NCBI GenBank assembly: GCA_023375675.1 | Contig: JALQBC010000077.1 | Coordinates: 1 to 64,000, forward strand | Source of the DNA: Cytospora piceicola | Taxonomy: Eukaryota > Ascomycota > Sordariomycetes > Diaporthales > Cytosporaceae | Direction of reading: 5' to 3' | DNA length: 64,000 bases | In this document: one piece after another, positions 1-11,600 of the stretch | Numbering within the stretch: position 1 is the stretch's first letter | Layout: each line of letters opens with the position of its first letter | The notes under the pieces: model-generated | Database searches by the model: none | What the model was told of the DNA's origin: nothing | What the model saw: only the letters and a program-made list of their open reading frames with translations | Program-made: the position numbers and the translations under genes

Positions 1-290
1 ACTGTAACTGTAACTGTAACTGTAACTGTAACTGTAACTGTAACTGTAACTGTAACTGTAACTGTAACTGTAACTGTAACTGTAACTGTAACTGTAACTG
101 TAACTGTAACTGTAACTAGTGACTGTAACTGTAACTGTAACTAGTGACTGTAACTAGTGACTGTAACTAGTGACTGTAACCAGTAACTATAACTAGTAAC
201 TATAACTAGTAACTATAACTAGTAACTATAACTAATAACTATAACTAGTAACTATAACTAATAACTATAACTAATAATAATAATTAATAA
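1..290. repeat. TAACTG hexamer tandem array, decaying rightward
   Basis: A perfect (ACTGTA)n array fills about the first 115 bases and runs off the left edge. It then acquires AGTG insertions and, from about 190, turns into TAACTA/TAACTAG variants and finally TAATAA-like sequence. The main substitution, CTG to CTA, is a TpG to TpA change, the product expected from RIP. The unit is not the usual ascomycete telomere repeat TTAGGG, so I call it a satellite and not a telomere. Confidence 0.85.
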
Positions 291-1150
291 CTATAATTAA
301 TTATTATAATTAATAATTATTATTTTAAATAAATATATAATAAATAAAAAGTATATATATAAATAAAGCTTTATTTAATATATTTATTTTAAAACCTTTA
401 AGTTAAATTTAAATTTAAATTTAATATTATAATATAAATTATTATTAAAATAATAAAAAGAAAATAATATTTTAAATATTATAAAAAAACTATTTATTAA
501 ATATATTAATAATATATATAAATATATAAATATATATAATTTATATTATTTATTAAAATAAGTTTATAAATATAATAAAATATAATATAACTAGTATTAT
601 ATTTTTATTTTATTACTTTAATACTTTTTTTTAAATTTCTTTTTATTTATATTATTATAAGAAAAGCTTTAAATATAACTAAATTAAGTAATATAAAATA
701 TAAGTTTTATATTACTATTATATCCTTTTAACTAACTAAGCAGAAGATATATATAAAGATATTATAATATTACTTTTATATTTTATATTTATAAAACTTA
801 TTAAGAAAAAACAGAATTTAAAACATTATTTACTAATATTCTATAATGTTTTAAGCTTAAACGTACTAACAGATAATAAAAATAGATAATATATAAATTC
901 GAAGCTATTTCGACTTTTTATTATAATAAATAATTATATACTTATAGTAAAAGAGGTTTTAGTTAGTATAAAGCAGTTATTTATCTATACTTAAGTACTT
1001 AAGTAATTATATTTATCTATATAAAGTATATAATCACACCTTATCTCTAGCCTTAATAGCTTTAGCCTACTTATAGCTTATTAGCTAACTAGCACAGCCT
1101 ACTATATATATATATATATACCTAGCAACTTAAGCATTTACTTACCCTGC
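291..1150. other. AT-rich, RIP-like block without genes
   Basis: This is very AT-rich sequence dominated by TA, AAT and TTA words, with CA and TG rare. No open frame of useful length is visible. It includes a short (TA)n run near 1,101-1,120. Base composition returns to normal around 1,150-1,300. It resembles the large block right of 28.2 kb and is probably a RIP-mutated repeat remnant whose parent I cannot identify. Confidence 0.6.
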
Positions 1151-3942
1151 TATACATGTAGTTAGTGGATATGTGGAATCCTCTATCTGAACCTACTACC
1201 GTAGGTTAACCTTACAATCTGAGAGCCACGCGTAACCTGTGTAAGCGCTATATCTTAAGGTCTAGCGTACCTAAGCTAATCCTCCCCAGCTCTTATAGGT
1301 TTCTTCTCCTTTCTTATAACAACAATAACAACAACAACAATAACACTAAACGCAACAACAACACCGTAACTCTCTATGCAGCCCTATTTCGATTTGATTA
1401 TCGATTACTCTCTGCCCTATATAATCCATTGTTAGCTCCATCTATCACCACACCACTTACCTTCATCGCCACCACGATCATTCCATTATTTTCTATTGGC
1501 TTATCTTGTTAATACAGACTTTCGTCCCTCTGGCTGCTGACATTATAGAGTCTTAAGCCTTGCTTGCTTGCTTGCATGCAAGGCCAGAATTTCATGATGG
1601 AATTATCGGCGTGCCTGGGTGATCTCATCTTCGCTGGCCTCGCCTTGTCACTCACTAATTCCACGGTCTTCTCAGAGCTGTACGGTGCTTGCGACACTGG
1701 AATCCCCGTTTCTCATACACACACAAAATGCACACACACACACACTGATCTAGGTTTGTGCCCGCGATGATCTCAAACTGTTCTAACCGTGTTGACCGCA
1801 ATAATGGCCTGTTGCAAGATGGCTGTTTTCTCGCGGCTGGCCGTTGTTGATCTTTCTCGCTCTTAATGAACATGGTTCCTGCCACAGTTTCCAAAGTTCA
1901 GATTTTACCCTACTGACAGCAAGAATCTCTGTTGTCCTTCCTGGGATGGGCATCGCCGGTGACGAGTTGGACGACGATGCACACAAAAGCCGTAATAGAA
2001 AAGCCGTGACGGAAAAGTGACGAAAAAGCCGTGATGGTAAAAAGTCGTGGCAGAGAAAGTCGTGATAGTCAGAAGTCGTGGCGGAAGAAACCGTGATAAC
2101 GAAAAGTCGTGACCGAGAAAAACCCGTGGTAGGGGTGAGGTGGGAAGTAGCTAGGCGTAGAAATAGTTGTGGCGAGCGAAATGGAGAGGAGCGGGAGAGT
2201 CAGAGCGAGAGAAGTGACATGTTCTGCTTCTGCCTGTGCTGCTACCAGCAGCAGTATCATGGCCATCAGACTAACGCTTCCCTAGAGTGACACAATAGTG
2301 CTGCTGCAAGGCAATAGGAAGAAGCCCGTCGTAGGAGGTTCGAATACCAGCACCACAGCCACCCTACCCTGTTCTTTAACAATGTCAACATATCGACATC
2401 TTGCAGAGACACGGTCCTCCAGCGCTGGAATTTTTCATAGACTGGTGAGAAAAAGAAAAAGAGGAGAACACGACAACGAAGGTGATGTGGATAAGAGTAC
2501 TGCACCGCAGACTACCACAACTATAGTTAAATAATATCAACACTTACATCTGCTTTGTGGATTAGGCCGGCATTTCACAAGGCTAACTCTAGACTATTGT
2601 CACTCTACTCGAAACCGAACTCCAGACTGCGCAAGTGTGTGTTACATTATACAGGGACCTGTTCACTCTCCTATAGACTAAAAGCGGAAGAGGGACAGGG
2701 AGTGAAGAAGCAGGATCATATTCATAAGGTACAAAAGGAGTCTATATCCAGCTCCTATGCCGCCAGCTAGGCTACCCGCAACGACACGCAAGGCCTAGAC
2801 GGACCTCTAGCGGTCCCTTAATAAGAGCTATCTCTATACTCCCTAGCCGTTAGGAGCATGTACTGTGGATTCGAGGATGCTACACGTAGATAAGACCAAG
2901 AAGACGTTAGCTAGAGGCTTCTTCTGTTTCTGCTTCTGCTTCCAATGCTGATGATAACGGCGATGGTGATGAGGTGGCCCTCGACACCCGTCTCGTGCTC
3001 GTACTGTAGAATCCCGGCGAGCTACAGCTCGTATAGCAGCTAGGTATAAAGAACTATAGCGGCTACGCTGCAGTGGAGACAGTATGCACTGGTAACAACT
3101 CCATACTATTTCTATCACCTAACGAGGAGAGTCTTTTTGTATAAGACTTTACGGGAAGTGGATATTTGCCGTGGCCGAGTCACTGTAAGGCAGTTTTCCT
3201 GGCCAAGTTGCGGGCGTGAAATATATTAGAGTCGGCGGTGCTAAGGAAAGGGTGGCCGCCGGCTATATCCAGATTAGCATAGGATGGACAGAGTGAGATC
3301 AATAAGGGATGTGGATATCCAGCCGGAATATGTGGACTAGATATGCAGTGTCCGGATGTGAAGACCTGTAGTGCTGAACTTTTGGGAGCTGGCGAGTATT
3401 ACGAGCTGATTTTTTAGTTGTGGTTATGGCTAGGATATCTCTACGTCTTGTTATCGCGGGAACAGGCTATGATAGGATTATAAATAGCACAGGCAGCGCG
3501 AACCTAAGACCAGAATCGATGGCGATAGCGATGTGACAATGATGATAGTGGTAAGTCTTTAGTGTATTGCAGGATTAATTATTGTTGCAGAGGCGGAAAA
3601 CGGGGATACATCCAGAGGGAGAAGGAGGAAAATTGAGTCTGGATTTAAAAGAGTTCCAGAGAAATGAAAGTAACACGATGATGCCCCAGTCCCTTATGTA
3701 TGCAGAAGCTTATAATATCCCTGGGAGAACGGGGAAGAGTGTGTGCGTATTTCATCTCGGGTTTGTGTGTCGCTAGGGAGTCGGGGTTATCCAGGCGGGA
3801 CCTGACCGCGTAAGTGCCCTATCCACGAAGACAACTCATTCCTATCCCTTTCCCTTTCCCTGTTCCTCAATCTCGTCCCGATTTCAGTCCTGAGATGCTG
3901 CTGCCCCAGAAGCAAGCACCATCGTTACAAGAGAGGGTAAAG
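1151..3942. other. Gene-free intergenic stretch
   Basis: Base composition is balanced and no open frame carries a recognisable domain or sustained coding character. It holds an AAC/AAT microsatellite (about 1,318-1,365), a CA microsatellite (about 1,714-1,745) and the 18-bp-type array listed separately at 1,985. The open frames here are under 95 codons, overlap one another on both strands, and are best ignored. Confidence 0.5.
1985..2134. repeat. Degenerate tandem array with AAAGYCGTGR core
   Basis: About nine imperfect copies of a roughly 15-18-bp unit share the core AAAGTCGTGG or AAAGCCGTGA. The units differ by point changes and small indels, so the array is old. The same core recurs on the opposite strand in a cleaner array at 13,428-13,570. 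Confidence 0.6.
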
Positions 3943-3950
3943 GTTCCGCT

Positions 3951-4271
3951 TAGGGATGGCTAAAAGCACTGTTTTTTTCAAAACACACTGTTTTTTGTAT
4001 TGCGATTGAAAAAAACAGTTTTTTGTGTTTTTTATGCCCGTTTCTCCTAGTGGGTCGGAAGACAAATATAAGGGGGGTGCCGTAAAACTCAACCCTAACC
4101 CTTGGAGGGTTCTGCCCCGAGATCCTTCTTTTAAAGGGGTTAGGGATAGCCTCAATATTACCCTTTCTGGGAGGCCATTTCAAACACCATGTTTTTTTCA
4201 AATAAAACTGTGTGATATAGCATTTCATACACAAAAAACAAAAAACACAAAAAACAAGTTGGCTATCCCTA
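3951..4271. mobile_element. hAT-like MITE, 321 bp, with 8-bp target-site duplication
   Basis: The ends are imperfect terminal inverted repeats: TAGGGATGGCTAA on the left and TAGGGATAGCCAA on the right (reverse complement), with two transitions in 13 bp. Directly outside both ends lies the same 8 bp, GTTCCGCT (3,943-3,950 and 4,272-4,279), a perfect target-site duplication. An 8-bp duplication and a TAGGG start are typical of the hAT superfamily. The interior is T-rich on the left and A-rich on the right. It carries a second TAGGGATAGCC near 4,140 and has no transposase, so it is non-autonomous and would have needed a hAT transposase in trans. Confidence 0.85.
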
Positions 4272-4279
4272 GTTCCGCT

Positions 4280-6233
4280 GAGGAGGTCGCTAGAGGTCCC
4301 TGCTTTTTGTTGTTGTTGCTGTTTTTTCTCAAGTTCTGCCTTGCCGAGGGCCTTGTTGACTTTATAGCGAGTTAGTATTATTTCTAGGATAGCCCTAGCT
4401 TATACAACGAATGGCCTTGGTACTGTTACCTCGCCGGGATACTCCTATGCGGCCTGAACACTTAGTATCTTGAAGTCTTCCTTGTCGAACAGAATTACTA
4501 CACCAGCTAACTAAAAGGGTGACCGTCCCTAGCGCCCCTGGAGAACTAGGAGTGAATCTGGTCTGATAGGGAAGTTCAACATTCCTCCGCAAACTTTCGT
4601 TACCGTCTTCTACCAAGTCGTGTTTTCCTTACGTGTGAAAACATTGGAGCCCATCTCAAAAATCTCATGAAGAATTCTCTTCTTACATTGCAGTCAATCC
4701 ACAGTCATTATTAATTTCATACCCTTTCACACAGCCCAGAGCCGCGCTCAAAAGCAGCAACTGCGAGTAGAGCGGGCTAGACACAGACACAGACATAATC
4801 ACAGTCACTAACTAAATTTGAGACTAACTATTTAGAACAACACAGACACACACAATCTCGGACAGAGACCTATAATAGAAACAGACATCTGGATACAATC
4901 ACAGGCGGAGAGGACAATAACAATAACAAAACCTATAATTGCTTAGCTTATCGCTTATCGCTGTTCGGAGTTGTCGGGCCGATAACCCGGAGGACGGACC
5001 GGACACTAGGGTTCCGGATGTTCCGGGCCGGCCGGAAATGGCCCGTGGGTCACGGTCGGGCTGCCGACCAGCTGCTCACCAGCTGCCAGTTAACCGACCA
5101 GCCGACCAGCGGTTTGGCAGCATGGTAAACAGGGTTAGGGTATATTTCAGGAGGGGATTTGTTTCACATTTATTACTCAGCAGGTATTTGCCACATTTCC
5201 CAGCCTCCCCTTTTTTTCTTCCTCGACTCCTCTCAACATCAACATCAACATCAACATCAACATCAACAACTATTACCCAAAATATTCTGACTACCGTCAA
5301 GTTTGACATACACATATGTACACACATGCACACACACATACACTATCATATTTTCAACGTCAGGTGACAGCGCAAAAGACAACTGCATTGCACACCCGCA
5401 GTCGACTTATTGATCCCTCAGACTTACTCTCACTCACTTACTTATTACTCTTCACTTATATATGACCTCCTGAGTCTCATAAGTCACAGCCCACGCCGTC
5501 CTATCGCCACGCTACAGGAACCATACACCGGAGCCCTGGGTCTCTGTAGACCCAAGCAGCGTGGTCATCTTCCTCATCTGCTCTCCTCGTCGAGTCTAGG
5601 TCAGGTCTTGATCTAGGTCTCAGTCGAGGTTCCAGAGGACAGGAGGAGCCCCGTTGCTAGAGGACCCGCGTGCACGTCCTGGGCTTTAGGAGCAGCCCTG
5701 GTTATCTTCCTCTTCTCATCTCTCCCAGGACATGCGTGTCACGGGGAGAGTTTGAGAGGACAGGAGGAGCCGCGTTGTCAGGCTTAGGTTGTGGCTAAAG
5801 TTTAGTCTTTTCGTGCTGTCGCCGTCGTCGCCATCGTCGCCTTTGTCGCCATTCTTCTCATTGCTATTACCAATATCATTATTTGCCTTCCGTACTCATA
5901 TGTTCAACTAGTCCTTCAACCAGTCCCTCTTCCCCTTCCTTTGTATTACCTTCCTTCCATCCTCATCCTTTGCTCGGTCCATCGAAGCCTGAACACCTCA
6001 GTGCTCGCTACATCGCTCCACAACACAACGTTCACGTGACAGACATATCACTATCCGGAGTCAAGGCTGCTTCGTGCAGCATCACGCCCACATAAGGTGC
6101 TGGCAACCCAAAGCCGGGGAGGGTGGGAATTCCTTTGCGTTTGCGTCGAGTATCACTTACGCAAGGGGGGTTTTCTTTTCCTTCTTCAGGTTCTCCCCTT
6201 TCTTGCTCTCAACACTCTTGATATCAAGACGGA
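4280..6233. other. Gene-free intergenic stretch
   Basis: No recognisable gene. It contains a CAACAT hexamer microsatellite (about 5,235-5,270), CA-rich tracts (5,308-5,345) and a 23-bp direct repeat with one mismatch (5,634-5,656 and 5,755-5,777, core AGAGGACAGGAGGAGCC). The last few hundred bases are pyrimidine-rich and may include the promoter and 5' leader of the gene starting at 6,473. Confidence 0.45.
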
Positions 6234-6338
6234 GTAGGTGAGATTGAGGAGGGAACACTTGAAGAGGGACACTTGAGAGGCAGCACAGCTCGTTCATCTA
6301 CTTCTTTCTCCTGACCTACCTATTACTGATATATTCAG
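6234..6338 (+). other. Possible 5'-UTR intron of the 6,473 gene
   Basis: A GTAGGT donor at 6,234 (or GTGAGA at 6,238) is followed by CTGAC and ACTGAT branch-like motifs at 6,311 and 6,325. A TTCAG acceptor ends at 6,338. Spacing and length (about 105 nt) suit fungal introns. It lies upstream of the chosen start codon. There is no transcript evidence, so this is a suggestion only. Confidence 0.3.
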
Positions 6339-6472
6339 ATTCGTCTTTCCAGGAACCGAGTTGTGAAGAAGAGGACTTCACTTCCTTGGCCTCTTCCGTG
6401 GCCAAACGGTTGACCACTTGCGGTACTACACATACACAGACACATACATACAAATCCAAATCCACATTCATC

Positions 6473-7936
6473 ATGGCCACATCCTCGTCCAGAATCCACC
6501 TGCAAAGGCTGGGCGTCGTAGACATGTTGGACCCGAGCCTCAACAGTCCTGCTTCCTCTAGAAACCCATCGCCAAACTCATCCGGAACATCATCCCGATC
6601 ATCGTGCTCCCTACGCGCCCATATATTCATCTCCTTCGACCCCTCTGCCAACACCGCCTTCTTCAAGGCCGAAGCCCCCGTGAACCTGATCAACACCGAA
6701 GCCCAATCGCGCCTGGCCCTCACCCGGTCACAGCAAGCGAACCTCGCATTCACTCGCCACGCCGGCTACCGAGCTCCCACCCGGCTCAAGGTCTCCCTCC
6801 ATATCCGCCCCGGGCAGATCACCTCGCTGGCCTTCTCCCGGCTGCCCAGGCTCCCCGACCGCCTCGCCCCGGTCTACACACACCTCTCCGACAAGAACAC
6901 CCTTTCATTGCAGCTGACACTCTCCTCCCCACCCACCCTTGTCGTCCCCAACTTACCCGGCCGCCTTATCCCCCATACACGATCCGACCTCGCCCTCCTC
7001 ACCGCCTTCCAGCGCATCGCCGGCGCAGCAACCTCGACGACCCCTGCTGCCACGCCCACTCCCACGCTTACCCTTAATTTTTACATCCCTAGCAGCGTCC
7101 TAACAGACATGCAAGCCTCGTCCATCTGTACCGGCGTGAAGCCGTCAATGACGGTGGCCGAGAAGTATACAAAGCTCGATACAGTGTTCGGGGGTTTAGG
7201 CGCAAGGGAGACCCCGCCGGACGAGGTCGCCGGCATCGTAGACCAGACTTCGCCCACTACGAGCCCAAGCACACGTGGCTGGAGCCCGCCGGCCTACGAC
7301 GCGTCCGAAGGGGCGGGCCAGGCTCTGCCGGCGTACGATGGTGGACGTGGCCAGGACATGGAGAAGGAGAGGGAGGAGGAAGAAGAAAATGAAGAGGCGG
7401 GTCGCACACGGGTGCGGAAGAGACCGAGGCGGTCGAGGTCGAGCTTGAGCTCAAGTCCTGCCAGGAAAGGCCGGAGCATCAGCGACAAGCGGAAAGGCCT
7501 GGCGTGGCACGAGGAAGAAGACGCACGGCTGAGTGCTTCCCAGATCCTGCAGCAGCAGCTGGACGACGCAAGCAGCATGATCCTCCGGCTAGAGGCCCTC
7601 ACCGCAGAGGTCGGCGCCAAGGAGGCGCTCCTACGCGCGCGCCTGTCCGAGGCTGACTCGAAACTAGCCGAGCTAGGAGAGGCCACGGCGCAGCATGAGG
7701 ATGAGCACGAGTCGTCGGTGTCCGAGGGGCTAGAGGCGTATATAGACGGCAGGATGGAAGGACTGAAGGACGAGCTTCAGTCGCACCTGGACGAGCGGTT
7801 TGAGTACCTCGGGGTGGATATGGTAATGAGAGCCGAGATGGAGGAATTTGTAGAAGAGCAGGTCGCCGCGGCTATAGAGGACTTGCGCGAGAGATTGGCA
7901 GGCGGCGGTGTGAGGGTTATCCTTGCCGAGGAGTAA
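6473..7936 (+). CDS. Hypothetical coiled-coil protein, possibly nuclear
   Basis: An uninterrupted 487-residue frame. An in-frame ATG lies 29 codons upstream (6,386), but the stretch between is a CA/TA-rich leader. The 6,473 ATG sits in a good context (ATCATGGCC) and begins MATSSSRIHLQ, so I prefer it. The first 60 residues are Ser/Pro-rich. Residues about 60-230 are mixed and may form a folded domain. Residues about 295-308 are Glu-rich, followed by a basic, nuclear-localisation-like tract (RVRKRPRRSRSS, about 312-323). From about 354 to 480 the pattern is heptad-like and charged, consistent with coiled coil. I recognise no family. Both neighbouring regions are gene-free. An AATAAA lies 124 bp past the stop. 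Codon use is GC-rich, unlike the flanking repeats, and no break is seen, so the gene is probably live. Function is unknown. Confidence 0.8.
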   Translation: MATSSSRIHLQRLGVVDMLDPSLNSPASSRNPSPNSSGTSSRSSCSLRAHIFISFDPSANTAFFKAEAPVNLINTEAQSRLALTRSQQANLAFTRHAGYRAPTRLKVSLHIRPGQITSLAFSRLPRLPDRLAPVYTHLSDKNTLSLQLTLSSPPTLVVPNLPGRLIPHTRSDLALLTAFQRIAGAATSTTPAATPTPTLTLNFYIPSSVLTDMQASSICTGVKPSMTVAEKYTKLDTVFGGLGARETPPDEVAGIVDQTSPTTSPSTRGWSPPAYDASEGAGQALPAYDGGRGQDMEKEREEEEENEEAGRTRVRKRPRRSRSSLSSSPARKGRSISDKRKGLAWHEEEDARLSASQILQQQLDDASSMILRLEALTAEVGAKEALLRARLSEADSKLAELGEATAQHEDEHESSVSEGLEAYIDGRMEGLKDELQSHLDERFEYLGVDMVMRAEMEEFVEEQVAAAIEDLRERLAGGGVRVILAEE

Positions 7937-8059
7937 CGAAAGTGACGACGACTCATGAGGAGAACCGGGGACGAACAGAACAAACAGAACAATTATCTCA
8001 TCTGTCCTTTAAAAATGTAGCCGGAATGTAAAGCACTGCGTCCTCACCCACTAAACCAG

Positions 8060-8065
8060 AATAAA
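8060..8065 (+). terminator. Candidate polyadenylation signal AATAAA
   Basis: A canonical AATAAA lies 124 bp downstream of the stop codon of the coiled-coil gene, a plausible distance for its 3' end. The motif alone is weak evidence in fungi. Confidence 0.35.
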
Positions 8066-8560
8066 CAATGTCTTGGTAGCCGGGCCGGGAAGAGCCCTAT
8101 CTCCCTGAAAGGGTGGGATGGTTGTAGATCGTATTTCATTTCGTTGAGGAATGTCGAGAAATTTTGTAACCCTGTCTCTGTATCCGTCTTAGTTCGTATT
8201 TCCCTTTTGAAGAGAAAGGGGGGAAGGGGGGAATGGGAGGGAGACTTCCCGCGTTATGGGTTATATTCTAATCTCGGTTGGTGGTATCAGTAGCGGTGGT
8301 AGCGGTATCTTGGTAGACTAGGAATTGATGTGAATAGTAGCGGTAGCAGAATTATCATTCATTCTACGTTAGCATTGATCAGGACTGTTGAGGAGGATAG
8401 GAGGGATAGGCACTTGGACTCCTCGACGTGGAGATGTGTAGAGTAAGGCTGTAATTCGTTAAACACCGTCAGGCCTGGCCCCGTCGGATGAGATCTACAG
8501 TTGTAAGGTGTCAAGCCAAAGGTGCTTGATTCCAGTCAGCCAGCACAAAGAAACACGTGT

Positions 8561-8607
8561 CACCATCACCATCACCATCACCATCACCATCACCATCACC
8601 ATCACCA
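8561..8607. repeat. CACCAT hexamer microsatellite
   Basis: Almost eight perfect copies of the hexamer CACCAT. It lies in a gene-free stretch and no flanking coding frame is convincing. Confidence 0.9.
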
Positions 8608-11600
8608 CGGCGACCGGCACATTGTCCAGGAGAGAGCACTTGCTCGGCGGAGAGAGGCTACAAAGAAGAAGAAGAGAAGGTAGACGTGTGTAGCTTACAA
8701 ATTATTGGCTGCGTGTCTATGCCGAGAGAAATACGATAGGCGTAGTTGGTATCAAGGAATTCCTTGGTATTTTACACTAGATAGCTTGCTTCATCACCAT
8801 CTCCGACAACTGTACCTTCCAACCATGACAAATCTACCGTCACACCACCACCCTGCAAGTCAAAGCGTGCAGTATGACTTGCCGTCATCCCTCAGGACCG
8901 TGAGAATGAGGGACAGAAGATAAACGACGATGATCAACAACCTGGCGCGGGAATTCCGTTGCTCGTGCCTGGTGGTAAGAACCTTGGAGATGTCCAGTAG
9001 GAAGGAGGAGGAGAAGCACAACGATACCGACGGAGCCAAAGACACCAACGATATAAGCGCATCTATGGACATAGACAACTCTTTCCTATTTTTACGAGCG
9101 CGCTCGTAGCTCGGCTCTGAGATGAAGCAACAGAAGCAGCAGGTCAAGACCCGGACCGGGAGGAATATAAGATGGACATAACTCTCACTACTACTCGACC
9201 ACAACTGCTATGTCGCGCATCACTAGTGCTGCGCCGTGTCTATGGCCACTGGCTATAACACATGCTCTAGAGGAGGAAGTTGATATAGCATCGAGTGCAT
9301 ACACCTTCGGAAGCATCGTAAACACCCCAAGATGCAAGTCTTCACGGTCTCCACAGTGTGAGACAGGAAGCTGGCCTAGTTACCGCCACGGTTGTCGCCT
9401 AAATAACACAACCACATTAGTCGCTACAATTGCCAACGTCATTAGTGGTATTAGGGTTATCACAAGTTCCATTGTCAACCAGCCTCGGACGACCTCTAAG
9501 ACCAGGCATCATAGTTGTGATCATGTCTCAGTCGATTCTATGATTTCTAAGCGGCTTCGTGACAGCTTGAAAAGACCCATGAACACGAACCCGGATCACG
9601 CGTCTTCGTAGTTTAATATTGAAATCATCGAGTGGGCTACCAAACAGATGATTGCCTGCATGCTGGAGAGTCTGACTCGGTTTCGAACCCGTTTTCATTT
9701 CTAGCACTAGCGAGGCGAGTGTCTAGGTTCGAGTCGTCGTCTTGGTCTTCCACTACGTTTCCGACTAGAGAAGTATTGGAGTCGGCTGGTGTTGTCGGTG
9801 CTGGTGTCGGTGATATGGTAAGACTGCCGAGTCCATAGCGCAGGCTGGAGAGCGACTCTTCTATCAAAAAAGCAAGGAACATAGCTAAAGTATCGTTGAA
9901 GTTCTACATATGATAGAAGAGGCCTTCTATATAATATTACATGGTATTTGATATGAATAGCTACAAGAAATACAAAGACCTATAGGCTCCGCTGAATCAA
10001 GAAGGACGGACGGACATTGGTAATGCAGTGAAACAGTAAGAAACACAACCGTCTTACCCTGTGCAGGCAAACTCAACCTAGGACGCTCCCTAGAACAACC
10101 GACGGTTATTCAAGTACATATCAGGCTTTTCTGCACGATAGGATTGGCTGTGCGTTCCTCTGCTTGCGGCTGGACGGTCGTCGTCGTCTATAAACCTGAA
10201 ACACACAGCCAAAATCTTTCCGTACTTCTGTGAAATGGAACCGATTTGTATGGGGTCAGTAAGTGAGTGAACTAATCGTGATGGGCAGAAGAGAAAACTT
10301 CACAAGGCCCTGAGCCCTTCTAACCTACTATTTGTATGCTATTCGAGCTCAGCAGACGGTCCTGAGATCACTGCTCGAAATCGAGATGCTTGCTATACAG
10401 AACAACTCTTCTAGATGGTTATTTCCTAGCCGTCCTAGCCATGCCTTAGCCGTACCGTCTGCTGTCCCTTGCAGTTTGGGGCTTGGGCTATCAACTACAC
10501 CTTCCAGCCTCGAGTCTGGAAAGGCTTAAAGTAAGTAGCACATGCAATTCACACGCCTGATGCTACCACTACCATGACACATCATTATCCGCCCGAAAGC
10601 TCTCCGGTAAGTGAACAGGTACTGCCTCTGCTACAACGGGAACCCATCAGGAGGACTAAAAAGGGCCCGGCCGATACGTCCTTCCTCTGGTAAGCTCAGC
10701 CTCTATGATCGTTTTGCTGCCCTTGCCATAGTGTGGACCTCCCCTTCCCCATCTCTGACCTCGTTTTGTACCATACATGTATTGTACTACACAGTGTCTT
10801 CACTTTTTTGACTTTCGAGAGCCACACATGCGAGATACCCCGCGATCCACAGTTCATCCATACCTATACACACACACACACACAGACTCACCGGCCACAG
10901 TTCGCGTCTATTGTCTATCATCGAACCGCAAGACATTCCCTCCCCTCGAGACAACTCTGCTAACAATCAGCACCTTTGTTACCGTTGGTCACGTACGTGC
11001 GCGCCCGTGACTTGACTAAGTACTGGAAAACACGGCGGACCCTGAGGAAATGGCCGGGTAAAAGAGGCCAAGCACAGGCAGCCCGCCTAACAGCAGCAGT
11101 CTTGACCAAGACAGTCATCTGTTTTTGCTCCCTTGGTGATTATTTGTGTATGTGTTCATGTTCGTCGTGAATATTACAGTCTCAAGGTATCGAACTAGAT
11201 GAGGAAACCGAGCGGTGACTATAGACCATCTCCAGTGGCAGCCTCGCCCTCTTCCTCGTCCGTCGGTGCCGACTTCGATGTCGATATCGACATTGACATC
11301 ACAACGGCACCCAGTCGAGGTCCGATACCGCGGATACGAATATTTGTAGCGGAACACTTAGTAGAGCTTCACACCGGAGGACTTGGACCAGGTACCGGCC
11401 CTTATACTTGTGCAAGTTCGGAAAGTCGACAGAGATTAATGATCTGGTTCCTGAATCTCGGTTTCCTCACCTAGTTCGATGCCTAAGCCCTCGACCTTGC
11501 TGAAAGAGGCTGGAGGTGGAGAGGAGAGGAGACGGATTATGGTGGCTAATCTGGATTGGAAAGAAAACAAAAATGGGAAGGGAAAATGGTGGGTCGGTAT

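Noticed and set aside
1..120. Telomere at the left edge
   Set aside because: The hexamer is TAACTG/CAGTTA, not TTAGGG, and nothing shows that the chromosome ends here.
4025..4375. 116-codon ORF over the MITE
   Set aside because: It starts inside the MITE and runs through its terminal repeat into flanking DNA. No coding signal.
4939..5367. 142-codon plus-strand ORF
   Set aside because: Includes a CAACAT microsatellite read as Ser-Thr repeats. No domain and no sensible start context.
6316..6753. 145-codon minus-strand ORF
   Set aside because: Antisense to the leader and first part of the coiled-coil gene and shadowed by its codon use.
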